Assembly (NCBI GenBank): GCA_947469885.1
Contig: CANIQT010000018.1
Coordinates: 19,568-83,567 of the forward strand
Direction of reading: 5' to 3'
Source: Bacteroidota bacterium
GTDB taxonomy: Bacteria > Bacteroidota > Bacteroidia > 2-12-FULL-35-15
DNA: 64,000 nucleotides
A model generated the notes under the pieces. That model did not search any database, was not told where the DNA came from, and worked only from the letters and a program-made list of their open reading frames with translations. The position numbers and the translations under genes were made by a program. Shown here piece by piece: positions 9,297 through 19,007 of this stretch; position 1 is the stretch's first letter, and each line of letters starts with the position of its first letter.

Positions 9297-9554
9297 TTAA
9301 TGACGAGAAAAATTCGAAAACATGATGATTAAAATCGGAACTGAACTTAAAATAATTCCAATTAGTCCGGGAGTTAGACTTTTACTGCTAAGTTGATAAC
9401 GGCTATAAATGAAAATATAAGCGGTGGAACAAAGCATTCCAAAAAAACCTGCGAGAATTGCAAAAAATATTCCGGCAGGCAAAAAACATAAAAGTGTAGC
9501 CATGCTTCCTAGAATAATGGAAATAATTCCTAGTACTTTTAATGTTTTATCCAA
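9297..9554 (-). CDS. Small membrane protein of unknown function
   Basis: An 85-residue hydrophobic protein with two or three membrane segments (IISIILGSMATLLCFLPAG, FFAILAGFFGMLCSTAYIF, LIGIILSSVPILIIMF). The start codon here is TTG; no better one precedes the first helix. It resembles small DUF4190-like membrane proteins in layout only. It lies between the UbiA gene (14 bases) and the subtilisin gene (10 bases), all on the minus strand, so it may be in one transcript. Confidence 0.55.
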   Translation of the reverse strand: MDKTLKVLGIISIILGSMATLLCFLPAGIFFAILAGFFGMLCSTAYIFIYSRYQLSSKSLTPGLIGIILSSVPILIIMFSNFSRH

Positions 9555-9564
9555 AATATTTTAA

Positions 9565-11739
9565 TTATAAAATAACAAGTTTATTAATTGCAATCTTTTT
9601 ATCGTTCTTCATCAGGTTGCAGAAATAAACTCCCGAAGAAAGCAATTTGTTTATCTGAACAACAGAATTGGTAACAGAAATTGATTTTACTAGCTCCCCC
9701 ACTGTATTATAAATTTTCAATTCCATTTTATCCTTCGCACTATAATTAGTAATACTAATATTTATAGTATTTCCGTCTTCAGCAGGATTCGGATAAATTA
9801 ATAAAGAGTTCGAGTTATCATCCGACAAATCATTTATACCTATTCCGCAACCTGTTAGAGCAGTAAATGCGTTAGCCTTACCATAACCATAACGGGCATT
9901 CGGTACTGTTCCTGTAAATGAATCAATTGTTGTACAATTATCAATTGCCATTCTTACTTGTATAGCTGTGGCTGTGGGGTTTTTTTGTAAATACAAGGCA
10001 GCAATTCCAGCTACTGAAGGAGACGAAGCAGAGGTGCCACCATCACGAACATGAAGACTGTCTATAGTTAAGGCATCGGGATAGCAGCAAGTAACGGATG
10101 AAATGTAAGATAATGGTAGAGCAGCCATAGTCATATCCCCGGGAGCAACAACATCTGGTTTCACGCGTCCATCTCTTGTTGGTCCAAGGCTGGAACTTGG
10201 GTCAATTCGCCCTGGTACTTTTGAAAAATCAGTATAAGGTATACCGCCATAGGATAGGTAACCTCTACGATTAGTATAATTACCAACAGTTATTACATTA
10301 TCTAAACATTGGAAACTCGTGCAAATTGTTTTGTGATCGTCAGGCAATTTATAATAAATGCTATCAGGCATTGTTGCAACAGAAGGCAGACCTGAACTCA
10401 CCATATCATAACTCCATAAATCAAATTTACCGGACCCAGTAGTTATCATTCTCCAATTGTAGGTTGTAGAATCAGGCACAATTAACCACTCCATTTTATA
10501 TGTGCCAGCGTATGGTTGACTGGCAATGGACTGCATAACACCTATTCGGTTACCATTATTATATAAAGTATCATTGCGCAATACACCTAAAGGAAACATG
10601 GTTGAAAAATGAATCCTTCCTCTGTAAGAGTGGGTAGGAGTAATTTGGTCAGCACCAATCGAAAAATTAACATTGGTCATATCAGCCACACTTCCGTATA
10701 ATTGCATATTAATTGCAGAATATCCGGAGGCAAGAGAAAATAAAGTGAAGTTGGTATCTGTGGTAACATTATAGCCAAGGTGAATAAGACTACCTCCATC
10801 ATTTCCTGCAGCAGCCACCAATGCACGACCCGGTTGTGCATTCATAAGGTTATTAATCATTTGTGCTTCCAAATCTTTTCCATCGTGAGAACCATAAGAA
10901 GAGTTTACCCCACCTATTTGTCCACCAATACTGATATTGATAACACATGGTTTACCCATAGCCAATGCTTTAGCATAAATATAACTTACTCCGTCAACAA
11001 AAGAAAATGGTGAAGCACCGCACCAACTCATAGCAACCATTATTATATCTGCTTTCGGAGCCACCCCTTTATAAGAATTAGAAGCCAATCCATTTCCAAC
11101 ACCAATGCCTGCGGTATGTGTACCGTGTGCTGGGTAACCTGAACAATTGGTCACATCAGAAGAAGCTGAGGCCAATCCATTGTCGATATCGGTATTGGTA
11201 AATTCGGCCCCATAGCTAAATCCTGCCGGATGAGGTCCAGAAAGATTATGATCCCACAAATACTTAACCCGACTATGACCTAAACTATCCTGAAAGTCAG
11301 GATGAGTGAAATCAATTCCTGTATCAATAAAACCAACCACTACTCCAGCACCATTATAAGCTTGGGTCAGGGGCGCCTGTCCATTATGCACCGGAACTAC
11401 ATTGTTGTTTTTTAGCATAGTATCATTCAACGGCTTTGCGCTTCTCGAAATGGTTTCCAATCGCTCAATTGCTTTATTGTTAATTATCTTATCAATGCCA
11501 TCAATTGACAAACTTACTTTAGAGATATCACCAGCAGAATATTGAAACTTGCCACCCGCTGATTCAACAAGCTGTTTTATTTCCTCTACATTACCTTGGA
11601 TAAGTATTTCCATGACCTGATTTTTAACCAAATCTTTTTTGTGAAAGGTTTTATAAAGTTCAAAATTGGCTGCATTTTGTGCCGAGACAGTTGCTGAAAT
11701 GGAAAAGAAAATGATAAGAAAGAGTAGTGCTTTTTTCAT
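9565..11739 (-). CDS. T9SS-secreted subtilisin-like serine protease (S8)
   Basis: A 724-residue exported protease. Signal peptide 1-20 (ending VSAQN), then a propeptide-like region, then the S8 catalytic domain: Asp in GVVVGFIDTGIDFTHPDF, His in AHGTHTAGIGVGNG, Ser in RDGGTSASSPSVAGIAALY. A large insert between the His and Ser motifs carries a beta-rich region. The C-terminus is a type A T9SS sorting domain (IYPNPAEDGNTINISI, GVYFCNLMKN). All catalytic residues are present. A TATCTTTG box lies upstream at 11769-11776. Confidence 0.9.
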   Translation of the reverse strand: MKKALLFLIIFFSISATVSAQNAANFELYKTFHKKDLVKNQVMEILIQGNVEEIKQLVESAGGKFQYSAGDISKVSLSIDGIDKIINNKAIERLETISRSAKPLNDTMLKNNNVVPVHNGQAPLTQAYNGAGVVVGFIDTGIDFTHPDFQDSLGHSRVKYLWDHNLSGPHPAGFSYGAEFTNTDIDNGLASASSDVTNCSGYPAHGTHTAGIGVGNGLASNSYKGVAPKADIIMVAMSWCGASPFSFVDGVSYIYAKALAMGKPCVINISIGGQIGGVNSSYGSHDGKDLEAQMINNLMNAQPGRALVAAAGNDGGSLIHLGYNVTTDTNFTLFSLASGYSAINMQLYGSVADMTNVNFSIGADQITPTHSYRGRIHFSTMFPLGVLRNDTLYNNGNRIGVMQSIASQPYAGTYKMEWLIVPDSTTYNWRMITTGSGKFDLWSYDMVSSGLPSVATMPDSIYYKLPDDHKTICTSFQCLDNVITVGNYTNRRGYLSYGGIPYTDFSKVPGRIDPSSSLGPTRDGRVKPDVVAPGDMTMAALPLSYISSVTCCYPDALTIDSLHVRDGGTSASSPSVAGIAALYLQKNPTATAIQVRMAIDNCTTIDSFTGTVPNARYGYGKANAFTALTGCGIGINDLSDDNSNSLLIYPNPAEDGNTINISITNYSAKDKMELKIYNTVGELVKSISVTNSVVQINKLLSSGVYFCNLMKNDKKIAINKLVIL

Positions 11740-11768
11740 ATTTGAATATTTTTTATTTCAATCTTTGT

Positions 11769-11776
11769 CAAAGATA
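11769..11776 (-). promoter_or_regulatory. Bacteroidota -7 box before the S8 protease gene
   Basis: TATCTTTG on the minus strand, about 30 bases upstream of the start at 11739. It fits TAnnTTTG; no clear -33 element. Confidence 0.4.
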
Positions 11777-11841
11777 AGAGATATTATTATCATGGCATTA
11801 TAAAATTATTGCGAAATTTACCCGCAAACATTTACTGAATA

Positions 11842-13347
11842 ATGAATCGAATAACAATAGATAATTTCGACCTTCCAATTGCCAATCATTTTGCGAAAAA
11901 CGTGCCAGTTTTCAGCGGTCGTAATGCCTTGTTTATTAATAACAAGTATTATACCTATGAAGAATTATGGAAGATAGTTTTATTTATCTACAAAAAAATT
12001 CCTTCAGATAAAGTATTTGAAAGAATTGGAATTTATTGCAATGATGATGTTGAAACTTATGCAAGCAGTATTGCAATTGGTCTGTACGGAGCAGCTTATG
12101 TTCCTTTAAACAATAAATTTCCTGTTCTTCGAAATAAAAATATTGCTGAACAATGTAAGTTGAAATTAATACTATCATCTGTTGAAAATAGAGATTTGAA
12201 AGAGATTGGTGGGGAAGCGGATATAGTAATTACTTCTGGAAATGAAAATAAGGAAGGGAATGAACATTCTGATTTTCAAAAGGTAAATCAACCTAATTCA
12301 TATATTCTTTTTACTTCAGGCACCACAGGTGAACCAAAGGGGGTTCCATTAACTCATTCGAACATTAATCATTTTTTTGATTTTCAACTAAACAATTACA
12401 ATTTTAACTCCGAAGATAGATTTTTGCAGGTATATGAATTAACGTTTGACGTTTCCATTTTTTCCTTTTTGATGCCTTTGCTGGTTGGTGGTTGTTGTTA
12501 TGCCGTTCCTGATAAGGGTGTAAAATTCACAACCATAATTCAAATGTTGAAGCAGCATAAAATAACAGTGGTGAGTATGGTGCCAACAATTCTCAATTAT
12601 ATTCAAATTTATTTGCCTGAAATTTATTTGCCCGATTTACGTTACAGCATTTTTTCTGGCGATGCCTTGTATCATCAGTTGGCAGTAAAATGGGCAAGGG
12701 CAATGCCAAACGGAGTGATAGAAAATTTTTACGGACCCACCGAAACGACTATTGTTTGTTTGCATTATCCTTTCAATGAAATCCAATCAGCTGAAGAGTC
12801 GGTAAATGGCATTGTTCCGCTTGGTAAACCATTTGATGGTGTTGATTATATTATCATAGATGATGAAAATAATAATTCAGTTAAAGGAGAACTTTGCTTT
12901 GCAGGAGCTCAAATAATTTCTAACTATCTCAACAACAAAAACGAACATAAATTTATAGAGAAGGACAATAAAAGGTGGTACAAAACAGGGGATATAGTTT
13001 TGCTAAACAGCAACGGAAACCTTTGTTTCCTTGGTCGTACCGATAATCAGGTAAAAATTAATGGTTTCAGAATCGAATTGAGTGAAATCGAATTTGAATT
13101 GGAATCGATTTTAAATAAAAAAGCAATTGTTCTAAATCAAAAGAAGGAGAATAAAATAAATTCGTTGATTGCATTTGTTGAAACGACTGAAATAAATGAA
13201 GTACTTACAAAAGAAAAACTTTCTGTGCTTCTCCCCAATTATATGATTCCTACAGAAATAGTAGCCGTGGAAAAATTTCCTTTAAATATTAATGGAAAGG
13301 TGGATAAAAATCAACTTCTATTTTTAAATAATAAACAACCATGTTAG
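11842..13347 (+). CDS. AMP-forming adenylation enzyme, DltA-like
   Basis: A 501-residue amino-acid/acyl adenylating enzyme that would load a substrate onto the carrier protein encoded next. Core motifs are all present: LFTSGTTGEPKGVPLTH (A3), ENFYGPTETTIV (A5), WYKTGDIV (A7), GRTDNQVKINGFRIELSEIE (A8) and NINGKVDK with the A10 lysine. Length and order match D-alanine:carrier ligase DltA. The stop codon overlaps the start of the carrier gene by seven bases. The substrate may be D-alanine by analogy with dlt operons, but this is a Gram-negative context without teichoic acid, so it is open. Confidence 0.8.
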   Translation: MNRITIDNFDLPIANHFAKNVPVFSGRNALFINNKYYTYEELWKIVLFIYKKIPSDKVFERIGIYCNDDVETYASSIAIGLYGAAYVPLNNKFPVLRNKNIAEQCKLKLILSSVENRDLKEIGGEADIVITSGNENKEGNEHSDFQKVNQPNSYILFTSGTTGEPKGVPLTHSNINHFFDFQLNNYNFNSEDRFLQVYELTFDVSIFSFLMPLLVGGCCYAVPDKGVKFTTIIQMLKQHKITVVSMVPTILNYIQIYLPEIYLPDLRYSIFSGDALYHQLAVKWARAMPNGVIENFYGPTETTIVCLHYPFNEIQSAEESVNGIVPLGKPFDGVDYIIIDDENNNSVKGELCFAGAQIISNYLNNKNEHKFIEKDNKRWYKTGDIVLLNSNGNLCFLGRTDNQVKINGFRIELSEIEFELESILNKKAIVLNQKKENKINSLIAFVETTEINEVLTKEKLSVLLPNYMIPTEIVAVEKFPLNINGKVDKNQLLFLNNKQPC

Positions 13348-13574
13348 AAAAACTACAAAATGTGTTTCGAAAAGTGTTCGAAGATGGAAGTCTTATTATT
13401 TCTTCTTCTACTTCAGCATCGGAAATAAAAATGTGGGATTCCCTCACCCATCTTCAACTAATAGCAGAAATTGAATCTGAATTCAAAATTATATTTACGT
13501 TTGAGGAAGTAATGATGTTTAACTCCGTTGCTGATATTTTAAGCACCATCGAAAAAAAAGCAGGAAGCAAATAA
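13341..13574 (+). CDS. Acyl/peptidyl carrier protein, DltC-like
   Basis: A 77-residue carrier protein. The phosphopantetheine serine lies in MWDSLTHLQLIAEIES at about residue 35, followed by the acidic helix of the family. It starts inside the last codons of the adenylation gene, implying translational coupling. Its job is to carry the activated group from the adenylation enzyme to the MBOAT membrane protein encoded eight bases downstream. Confidence 0.8.
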   Translation: MLEKLQNVFRKVFEDGSLIISSSTSASEIKMWDSLTHLQLIAEIESEFKIIFTFEEVMMFNSVADILSTIEKKAGSK

Positions 13575-13582
13575 TTTAATGT

Positions 13583-14998
13583 ATGACTTTGATTTCCCCA
13601 CTATTTTTTCTTTTTCTTTTTCTTGTTATATTCTTTAATTATTTTTCTCCCGCTTCTTTTCGTTCCATTCTTTTAGTTCTTGTTAGTTTTATTTTCATTG
13701 GATTTTATAATGGAGAGTCATTAATCACATTAATTGTTCTTTCATTCCTTAATTTTTATTCCGCAAAACAAATTGCAAACAATCGCTTTCTTTATATTTT
13801 TACCCTTGTATCTAACATAGCTGTAATCTTGCTTTTTAATTTTTTCAGTACCACTTCCAATACATCTGATTTTTTGGTTTTCAATCTTCATGTTAATTTT
13901 TATAACCTTTTTATTGCTTTAGGTTTATCTTACTATTCTTTGCAGAACATATCTTATATAACCGAAGTTCGTTTTAATCGGTTGCAACCGGAAACAAACA
14001 TATTTCACTTTTTTCTATATAGCAGTTTTTTTCCGAAAGCTATCAGCGGACCGGTAATGCTGCCGAATGAATTTTTTCCTCAAATAGAAAAAGTAGCTGT
14101 CTCACCGTCCGATTTAATAATTGGTTTTAACAGAATTCTGCTTGGGCTTTTTAAAAAAATGGTGGTAGCCGACCGACTTGTTGCAGCTGTTAGTTCCATT
14201 TTCGATTTCAATTCTGATTATGCTGGTATGACTACCATTGTAGGGGCTTATTTATTTACCATTCAAATGTATTTCGATTTTTCCGGATACACCGATATAG
14301 CTTTGGGAGCTGCAAAGATGCTTGGATACGATTTGAAAGAAAATTTTGATACCCCCTTTCGCGCCACTTCTATCTCCGAATTCTGGAGGCGTTGGCACAT
14401 TTCCCTTATTTCTTTTTTTACCAAATATATTTATTACCCTCTGGTTTTTAAATTGCGTCAATACAAAAAAACGGCTGCATTAATTGGCATTGCTCTTACT
14501 TTTATTGTTTCTGGATTATGGCATCGAATAGGGCTTACCTTTTTTTGCTGGGCAATGTGTCATGTTATGTATCTCAGTTTCGAATTGCTTACCAAAAGAT
14601 TCAGAATAAAATTATCCCAACAAGTCAATAAAACAGTTTATAAACTATTGAGTGTATTTATTGTTTTTAACCTTGTTTGTTTTAGTAATATTTTTTTTCG
14701 AGCACATTCGGTAACTCATTCTTTACATTTAATTAAAAACAGTTTTACAGGGTTTGTACCGGTTGATTGGCTTTCGGGTTTCATTGCTCCACTTGCAGTA
14801 GGTGGGCATCAAATAGACGAGTTTAATTTTTTTATCAGTATATTAATTGCAGTTGTGGTTTTGTTATTCGAAAAGAGAATAAACTCTTTTTCAAAAACTC
14901 CTGTTTTTAGCATAACTTACAGTGTAGTAGTTTTAGTATTAATAATGTTATTTGGAGTATTTAATAGTGGTACCAGGTTTATATATATGCAGTTTTGA
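13583..14998 (+). CDS. MBOAT-family membrane O-acyltransferase, DltB/AlgI-like
   Basis: A 471-residue polytopic membrane protein with about ten or eleven hydrophobic helices. Family marks are MYFDFSGYTDIALGAAKMLG, EFWRRWHISL and the conserved catalytic histidine in FIVSGLWHRIGLTFFCW. In dlt systems DltB passes the activated group across the membrane; in AlgI systems the enzyme acetylates polysaccharide. The preceding adenylation and carrier genes favour the DltB role. A hairpin-bearing tandem repeat follows before the next gene. Confidence 0.85.
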   Translation: MTLISPLFFLFLFLVIFFNYFSPASFRSILLVLVSFIFIGFYNGESLITLIVLSFLNFYSAKQIANNRFLYIFTLVSNIAVILLFNFFSTTSNTSDFLVFNLHVNFYNLFIALGLSYYSLQNISYITEVRFNRLQPETNIFHFFLYSSFFPKAISGPVMLPNEFFPQIEKVAVSPSDLIIGFNRILLGLFKKMVVADRLVAAVSSIFDFNSDYAGMTTIVGAYLFTIQMYFDFSGYTDIALGAAKMLGYDLKENFDTPFRATSISEFWRRWHISLISFFTKYIYYPLVFKLRQYKKTAALIGIALTFIVSGLWHRIGLTFFCWAMCHVMYLSFELLTKRFRIKLSQQVNKTVYKLLSVFIVFNLVCFSNIFFRAHSVTHSLHLIKNSFTGFVPVDWLSGFIAPLAVGGHQIDEFNFFISILIAVVVLLFEKRINSFSKTPVFSITYSVVVLVLIMLFGVFNSGTRFIYMQF

Positions 14999-15020
14999 TT
15001 TAATGCTATTTGAGACGTTC

Positions 15021-15177
15021 GGAACCGATTTGTCTAAAAAGACAATGCCATTCCGAACAGTCGGAACCGATTTGTCTAAAAAGACAATGCTATTCCAAAC
15101 AGTCGGAACCGATTTGTCTAAAAAGACAATGCTATTCCGAACAATCGGAACCGATTTGTCTAAAAAGACAATGCTAT
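15021..15177. repeat. 42-bp tandem repeat, 3.7 units, each with a hairpin
   Basis: Units start GGAACCGATTTGTCTAAAAA at 15021, 15063, 15105 and 15147 with exact 42-bp spacing and few mismatches. Every unit contains TTGTCTAAAAAGACAA, a six-bp stem with an AAAA loop. Period 42 keeps two overlapping frames open, but neither has a supported start. It sits inside the dlt-like operon, between the MBOAT and DltD-like genes. Confidence 0.85.
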
Positions 15178-15297
15178 TATGGCGTCAAATGGTAAGCTAA
15201 ATTGTAATTAACGTAATAAAAATCAACAAATTAACCAAAAATATCAGCATAAATTACAGGATTTGCTTCTTAGGAATACCTCATTGTAATTTCAAAA

Positions 15298-16251
15298 ATG
15301 ACCAAAATATTATTTAAAATACTATTTTCAATAACCATCATCTGGGTTTTGCTTATCGGATGTAGCAGGTTATACGATTTTGCCCTGAAACAAAACTGCA
15401 ACCTAAAAGCTGCGTATGTTCAGAAAGCAAAGATTAATGCATCTATTTTAATTCATGGTCCATGCGAGCCGTTGTGGTTCATTTCTCCAACTATTCTTGA
15501 TAAACAAACGGGATTGAAATCATACAATCTGGCATTAAGTCATTCAGACTTTGCTGATAATTATTTGCATCTTTATTTTTATCTTAAAAATAATACGCCA
15601 CCCAACTATCTTTTATTATTTGTCACTCCCGAATCAATGGACGAAAACTACAATACCTTTAATACCTATCGTTTTGCTGAATTTGTTGGCGATGATGTTG
15701 TGGACACCGTTTTATCAGAGTGTGATTCTTCTTACTATTTCTGGACAAAAATTCCTTTTATGAAATACGGATACTACAGCAATAAAATAAATTTTGATGC
15801 TTTGCAAGGACTTAAACATTATTTCACTCACCGCACCATTCCGCACTTTGCTGATGGTTACGAACCTCCTTTACAAATTAAATGGGACAATCACCTAGAA
15901 GAATTTATTCAGCTTTATCCCAAAGGATATAATTTTAAATGGAGCAAACTGCGCGAAAAGTACCTTCGTAAAACAATTGCATTGGCCCAGCAAAAGGGCA
16001 CTAAGGTACTTTTGTTTGAATCGCCAGTGCTAAAAGAAGCTATTCAATACCAGCCCAACAGAAACGAAATTATTAAAAAAATAAAAGCACTTGCTGCGGA
16101 ATATTCTATCACCTATAAGCAATTCGATAATTTAAAGATAGCCGAATCGCGTGAAAATTTTATGTCGGCTTTGAGCCTTAATTTGAATGGTTCTCGTATT
16201 TTTGCAGAAGAATTTGGAATGTATATAAAAAATGATGTCTTAAGTAAATGA
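15298..16251 (+). CDS. Membrane-anchored DltD/SGNH-like protein
   Basis: A 317-residue protein with one N-terminal membrane segment (residues 4-24). The rest looks extracytoplasmic. Its first conserved block, HGPCEPLWFISPTILDKQTG followed by LKSYNLAL, resembles the block that carries the catalytic serine (GSS) in DltD-like and other SGNH proteins of MBOAT operons, but here the serine position reads Pro-Cys. A possible C-terminal Asp/His pair is not obvious. Position after an adenylation-carrier-MBOAT set supports a DltD-like role in transfer to the final acceptor. It overlaps the next gene by four bases. Confidence 0.55.
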   Translation: MTKILFKILFSITIIWVLLIGCSRLYDFALKQNCNLKAAYVQKAKINASILIHGPCEPLWFISPTILDKQTGLKSYNLALSHSDFADNYLHLYFYLKNNTPPNYLLLFVTPESMDENYNTFNTYRFAEFVGDDVVDTVLSECDSSYYFWTKIPFMKYGYYSNKINFDALQGLKHYFTHRTIPHFADGYEPPLQIKWDNHLEEFIQLYPKGYNFKWSKLREKYLRKTIALAQQKGTKVLLFESPVLKEAIQYQPNRNEIIKKIKALAAEYSITYKQFDNLKIAESRENFMSALSLNLNGSRIFAEEFGMYIKNDVLSK

Positions 16252-16868
16252 AAAAATTAACCCTTGTTTTCTTTATTTTTGCTTCATTGGCTAGTATTTC
16301 TCAAACAGACTCCATTCCTTATTCACACGATTTTGAGTTCAAAGAAGGCATTTATTTTACTTTTTATCAGTTCAAACATAATCATCCAATTCCTGTTTCT
16401 TCTATTATTTCTGATTATCCCAAAAGTCAGCTCGACTTTTTAACTGAAGTCACCAGTCATAAAATCATTGAATTTAAAGATGATTTTGGCATCATTCAAA
16501 AGGCGGAAACTTCTTTATTATGGGGCTATTGCAGGAACCGTTCTGTCTATATTAATTTCAACAACGATTTTAATAAAGTAAATGTAATGGGCACTCTATT
16601 TTATTTTACTGCTAGTGTTACCTGCACCATTGGCGTGCCCGACCCAATGGGAGGCACCACCACTTACGATGAACTCCGACAATTTGTTTATGACACACCA
16701 AGTAATAAAGTGTTTGATTTTAATGTAAAGAATATGGAAATTATTTTGAAGAATGATGATGAACTTTACACCAAATTTATGGGTATGAAAAAACACGACA
16801 AGCCAGATGCTATTTTTATTTTACTTCGCAAATACAACGAAAAACACCCTTTCTATATTTTTAAATGA
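16248..16868 (+). CDS. Secreted protein of unknown function, end of dlt-like operon
   Basis: A 206-residue protein with a signal peptide (residues 1-18, ending ASISQ). I do not recognise the domain. The middle contains TASVTCTIGVPDPMGGTTTY and the C-terminus IFILLRKYNEKHPFYIF. The start overlaps the DltD-like stop (ATGA), so it is very likely translated with the operon and may act in the same envelope modification or simply be co-transcribed. Confidence 0.6.
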   Translation: MKKLTLVFFIFASLASISQTDSIPYSHDFEFKEGIYFTFYQFKHNHPIPVSSIISDYPKSQLDFLTEVTSHKIIEFKDDFGIIQKAETSLLWGYCRNRSVYINFNNDFNKVNVMGTLFYFTASVTCTIGVPDPMGGTTTYDELRQFVYDTPSNKVFDFNVKNMEIILKNDDELYTKFMGMKKHDKPDAIFILLRKYNEKHPFYIFK

Positions 16869-16880
16869 AATTTTGATTAT

Positions 16881-16903
16881 CAACCTGAGCTTGTCGAAGG
16901 GTT
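16881..16903. repeat. Short dispersed repeat (CCTGAGCTTGTCGAAGGG)
   Basis: The same sequence family reappears at 41760-41784 (CCTGAGCCTGTCGAAGGG) and, in related form, inside hsdS and hsdM (TTCGACTCCGCTCAGC). It lies in the gap between two convergent genes here. Confidence 0.5.
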
Positions 16904-16957
16904 AAATTATAAACTATAAATCTTGAATCTGGATTCTTAAATCTTGATTCTGAAAAA

Positions 16958-18796
16958 TTATTTCTTAATATCTGTCCCTTTTGTATATTCTTTTTCTGTT
17001 ATCGGCACACCATCTTTAAAATAATAGACCGCTCCAAAAGCCGTTTCTTTCTTTTCATAAAGCACCCCTTTGTTGCCTATTACCACAATTCTTCGGGTAA
17101 CATTCATGTTGCTCTCTTTGGTTTTTTCTTCCGTCATCCCCACCGGATATTTTTTTGCCAAATCATTTTTAAAAGCCTGATCGTTTAGTATCATGGTTTC
17201 AATATCCGCCATCCGTGTTTTAGGATAATTTTCATCCTTCACTTTTAATGCCTCTCTAAAATTAATACGAGCCAAGTCATAATTCTGTTCCGAAATAGCA
17301 GAATCTCCTCTGTTAATATACCCATTGTACTTATCGTTAATCGCCTTAGCCACGGCTTCTTTCTCAAGTCTTATTTTTTCAGTCGAATCTGCTACTGCTT
17401 TGTCTCTTGCTTCCTGTGCCATTCTTGCGGCATCTGCTATTGCTTTTTCTTTTGCCAAACGGTCGCGCTCAGCAGCGGCAGCATCCAGTCTTTCTTTTTC
17501 CAACTGTTGTTTTTCTGCCAACGCAGCATCAACCTTTTCTTTCTCAAGTCGTGCTTTTTCTTTTGCTTCTGCCAATTCTGCTTCTTTTGCCAGCCTCACT
17601 TTTTCGGCAGCATCCGCTTTTTCTTTTGCAAGTCGGTCGCGCTCAGCTGCGGCAACATCCAATCTTTCTTTTTCCAATCGTTGTTTTTCAGCCAAGGCAG
17701 CATCCGCTTTTTCTTTCTCCAGTCTTGCTCTTGTAGCAGCATCAGCTAGTTCGGCTTCTTTTGCCAATCTCACTTTTTCGGCAGCATCCGCTTTTTCTTT
17801 TGCCAGCCTATCTCTTTCGGCAGCGGCCGCATCCAGTTTTTCTTTTTCCAATCGTTGTTTTTCTGCTAATGCAGCATCTGCCTTTTCTTTCTCCAGTCTT
17901 GCTTTGGTAGCAGCATCAGCCATTTCAGCTTCTTTTGCCAATCTCGCTTTTTCGGCAGCAATAGCAGCATCTGCTTTTTCTTTAGCTATTCTTTCCTTAT
18001 CAGCAGCATCAGCGTTGGCTTTTAATTTTGCTAATCGTTCTTTTTCGGCTGCATCAGCAGCTGCTTTTTCTTTTGCCAATCGTTCGGCATCTGCTGCCAT
18101 AGCTACTATACGGTCTATGTCAGCAATTTTAGTGGTAGGATATGGCTCATTGGGCTTAAACTTTAGTGCGTCACTATAATTTGTTTTTGCGGCTTCATAA
18201 TCTTTTAAGTTCAACGCTTTATCCGCTTTCGCAATGGCATTATTGTATTTGGTTTCTACCGGAATATTATTCGTTCTGAAATCATCCGCCATTTTCTGCA
18301 TCTTCAAAAACTCCGCATTCATATCTGCATTAGCTTCATCATCAGCTGCCACAACACCTTTATCAGAATTATACACGTAACTCATCAATGGTCGTTCAAA
18401 GGTTTCGTTTATTTTTGAAGTAAGGTCAGCATCTTCGGGTAGTTTAAAAATCTCAATTTCAGGGTTCGAAGTACCCTTAAATTTTTTTGCATCTTCTTCC
18501 GAAAAACCCATGGTCGAGTACATCACTTTTGGTTTCATATAGCCCGCCTTTTCTACATATATACTGTATTCCTCATTGGCTTTGAGGCTAAACGAAAACC
18601 CGCCACCCGAACTGGTAGTTGTTTCCTTTTTTGCTCCTGTTTCGTCAGTCACCAAGCTCACCAAAGCACCTCCCACGCCCTTTCCGTTTTCTTTTACAAC
18701 TCCTTCAATTTTTAAGCTGAACTGCGCAAACACCCTGCTACTGCTAACGACTAACAGCATCAACACACAAAAACCAAACAATTTATTTTTAATCAT
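16958..18796 (-). CDS. Secreted coiled-coil protein with carboxypeptidase-like and TPR-like regions
   Basis: From the ATG at 18796 the protein has 612 residues; an in-frame TTG lies five codons earlier but the ATG gives a normal signal peptide (ending RVFAQ). A CarboxypepD-regulatory-like beta domain follows (IEGVVKENGKGVGGALVSL). Two TPR-like segments (LKDYEAAKTNYSDALKFKP and QNYDLARINFREALKVK) flank a long Ala/Lys/Glu/Arg coiled coil made of repeats such as ADAAEKVRLAKEAEL. A C-terminal domain ends KEYTKGTDIKK. It is probably periplasmic and structural; similar proteins occur across Bacteroidota. The repeated coil also keeps the other strand open by composition. Confidence 0.7.
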   Translation of the reverse strand: MIKNKLFGFCVLMLLVVSSSRVFAQFSLKIEGVVKENGKGVGGALVSLVTDETGAKKETTTSSGGGFSFSLKANEEYSIYVEKAGYMKPKVMYSTMGFSEEDAKKFKGTSNPEIEIFKLPEDADLTSKINETFERPLMSYVYNSDKGVVAADDEANADMNAEFLKMQKMADDFRTNNIPVETKYNNAIAKADKALNLKDYEAAKTNYSDALKFKPNEPYPTTKIADIDRIVAMAADAERLAKEKAAADAAEKERLAKLKANADAADKERIAKEKADAAIAAEKARLAKEAEMADAATKARLEKEKADAALAEKQRLEKEKLDAAAAERDRLAKEKADAAEKVRLAKEAELADAATRARLEKEKADAALAEKQRLEKERLDVAAAERDRLAKEKADAAEKVRLAKEAELAEAKEKARLEKEKVDAALAEKQQLEKERLDAAAAERDRLAKEKAIADAARMAQEARDKAVADSTEKIRLEKEAVAKAINDKYNGYINRGDSAISEQNYDLARINFREALKVKDENYPKTRMADIETMILNDQAFKNDLAKKYPVGMTEEKTKESNMNVTRRIVVIGNKGVLYEKKETAFGAVYYFKDGVPITEKEYTKGTDIKK

Positions 18797-19007
18797 ATCT
18801 AAACAAGCCAAAAGTTTGTTTTAAAAACGCCCTTCAAGCAATTTTTGTACCTATTATTATAAAAGCCGACAAAAGTAATAAAAATAATTTCAGATTTGGG
18901 ATTTCAAATTCCTGATATCAAAATACAAAGATTAAAGGGGGCAGCATGGAAACACTCGTGTGGGTGGGGGAAAAATTAAATTCTTTCCTTTATCCTGCTT
19001 CTACTAA

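Noticed and set aside
14952..15200. Overlapping plus-strand frames across the 42-bp repeat
   Set aside because: Open in two frames only because the period is a multiple of three; no start support.
17325..18179. Long plus-strand frame opposite the coiled-coil gene
   Set aside because: It is the Ser/Ala/Phe-rich antisense of the KADAAEKxRLAKE repeats and has no start signal.
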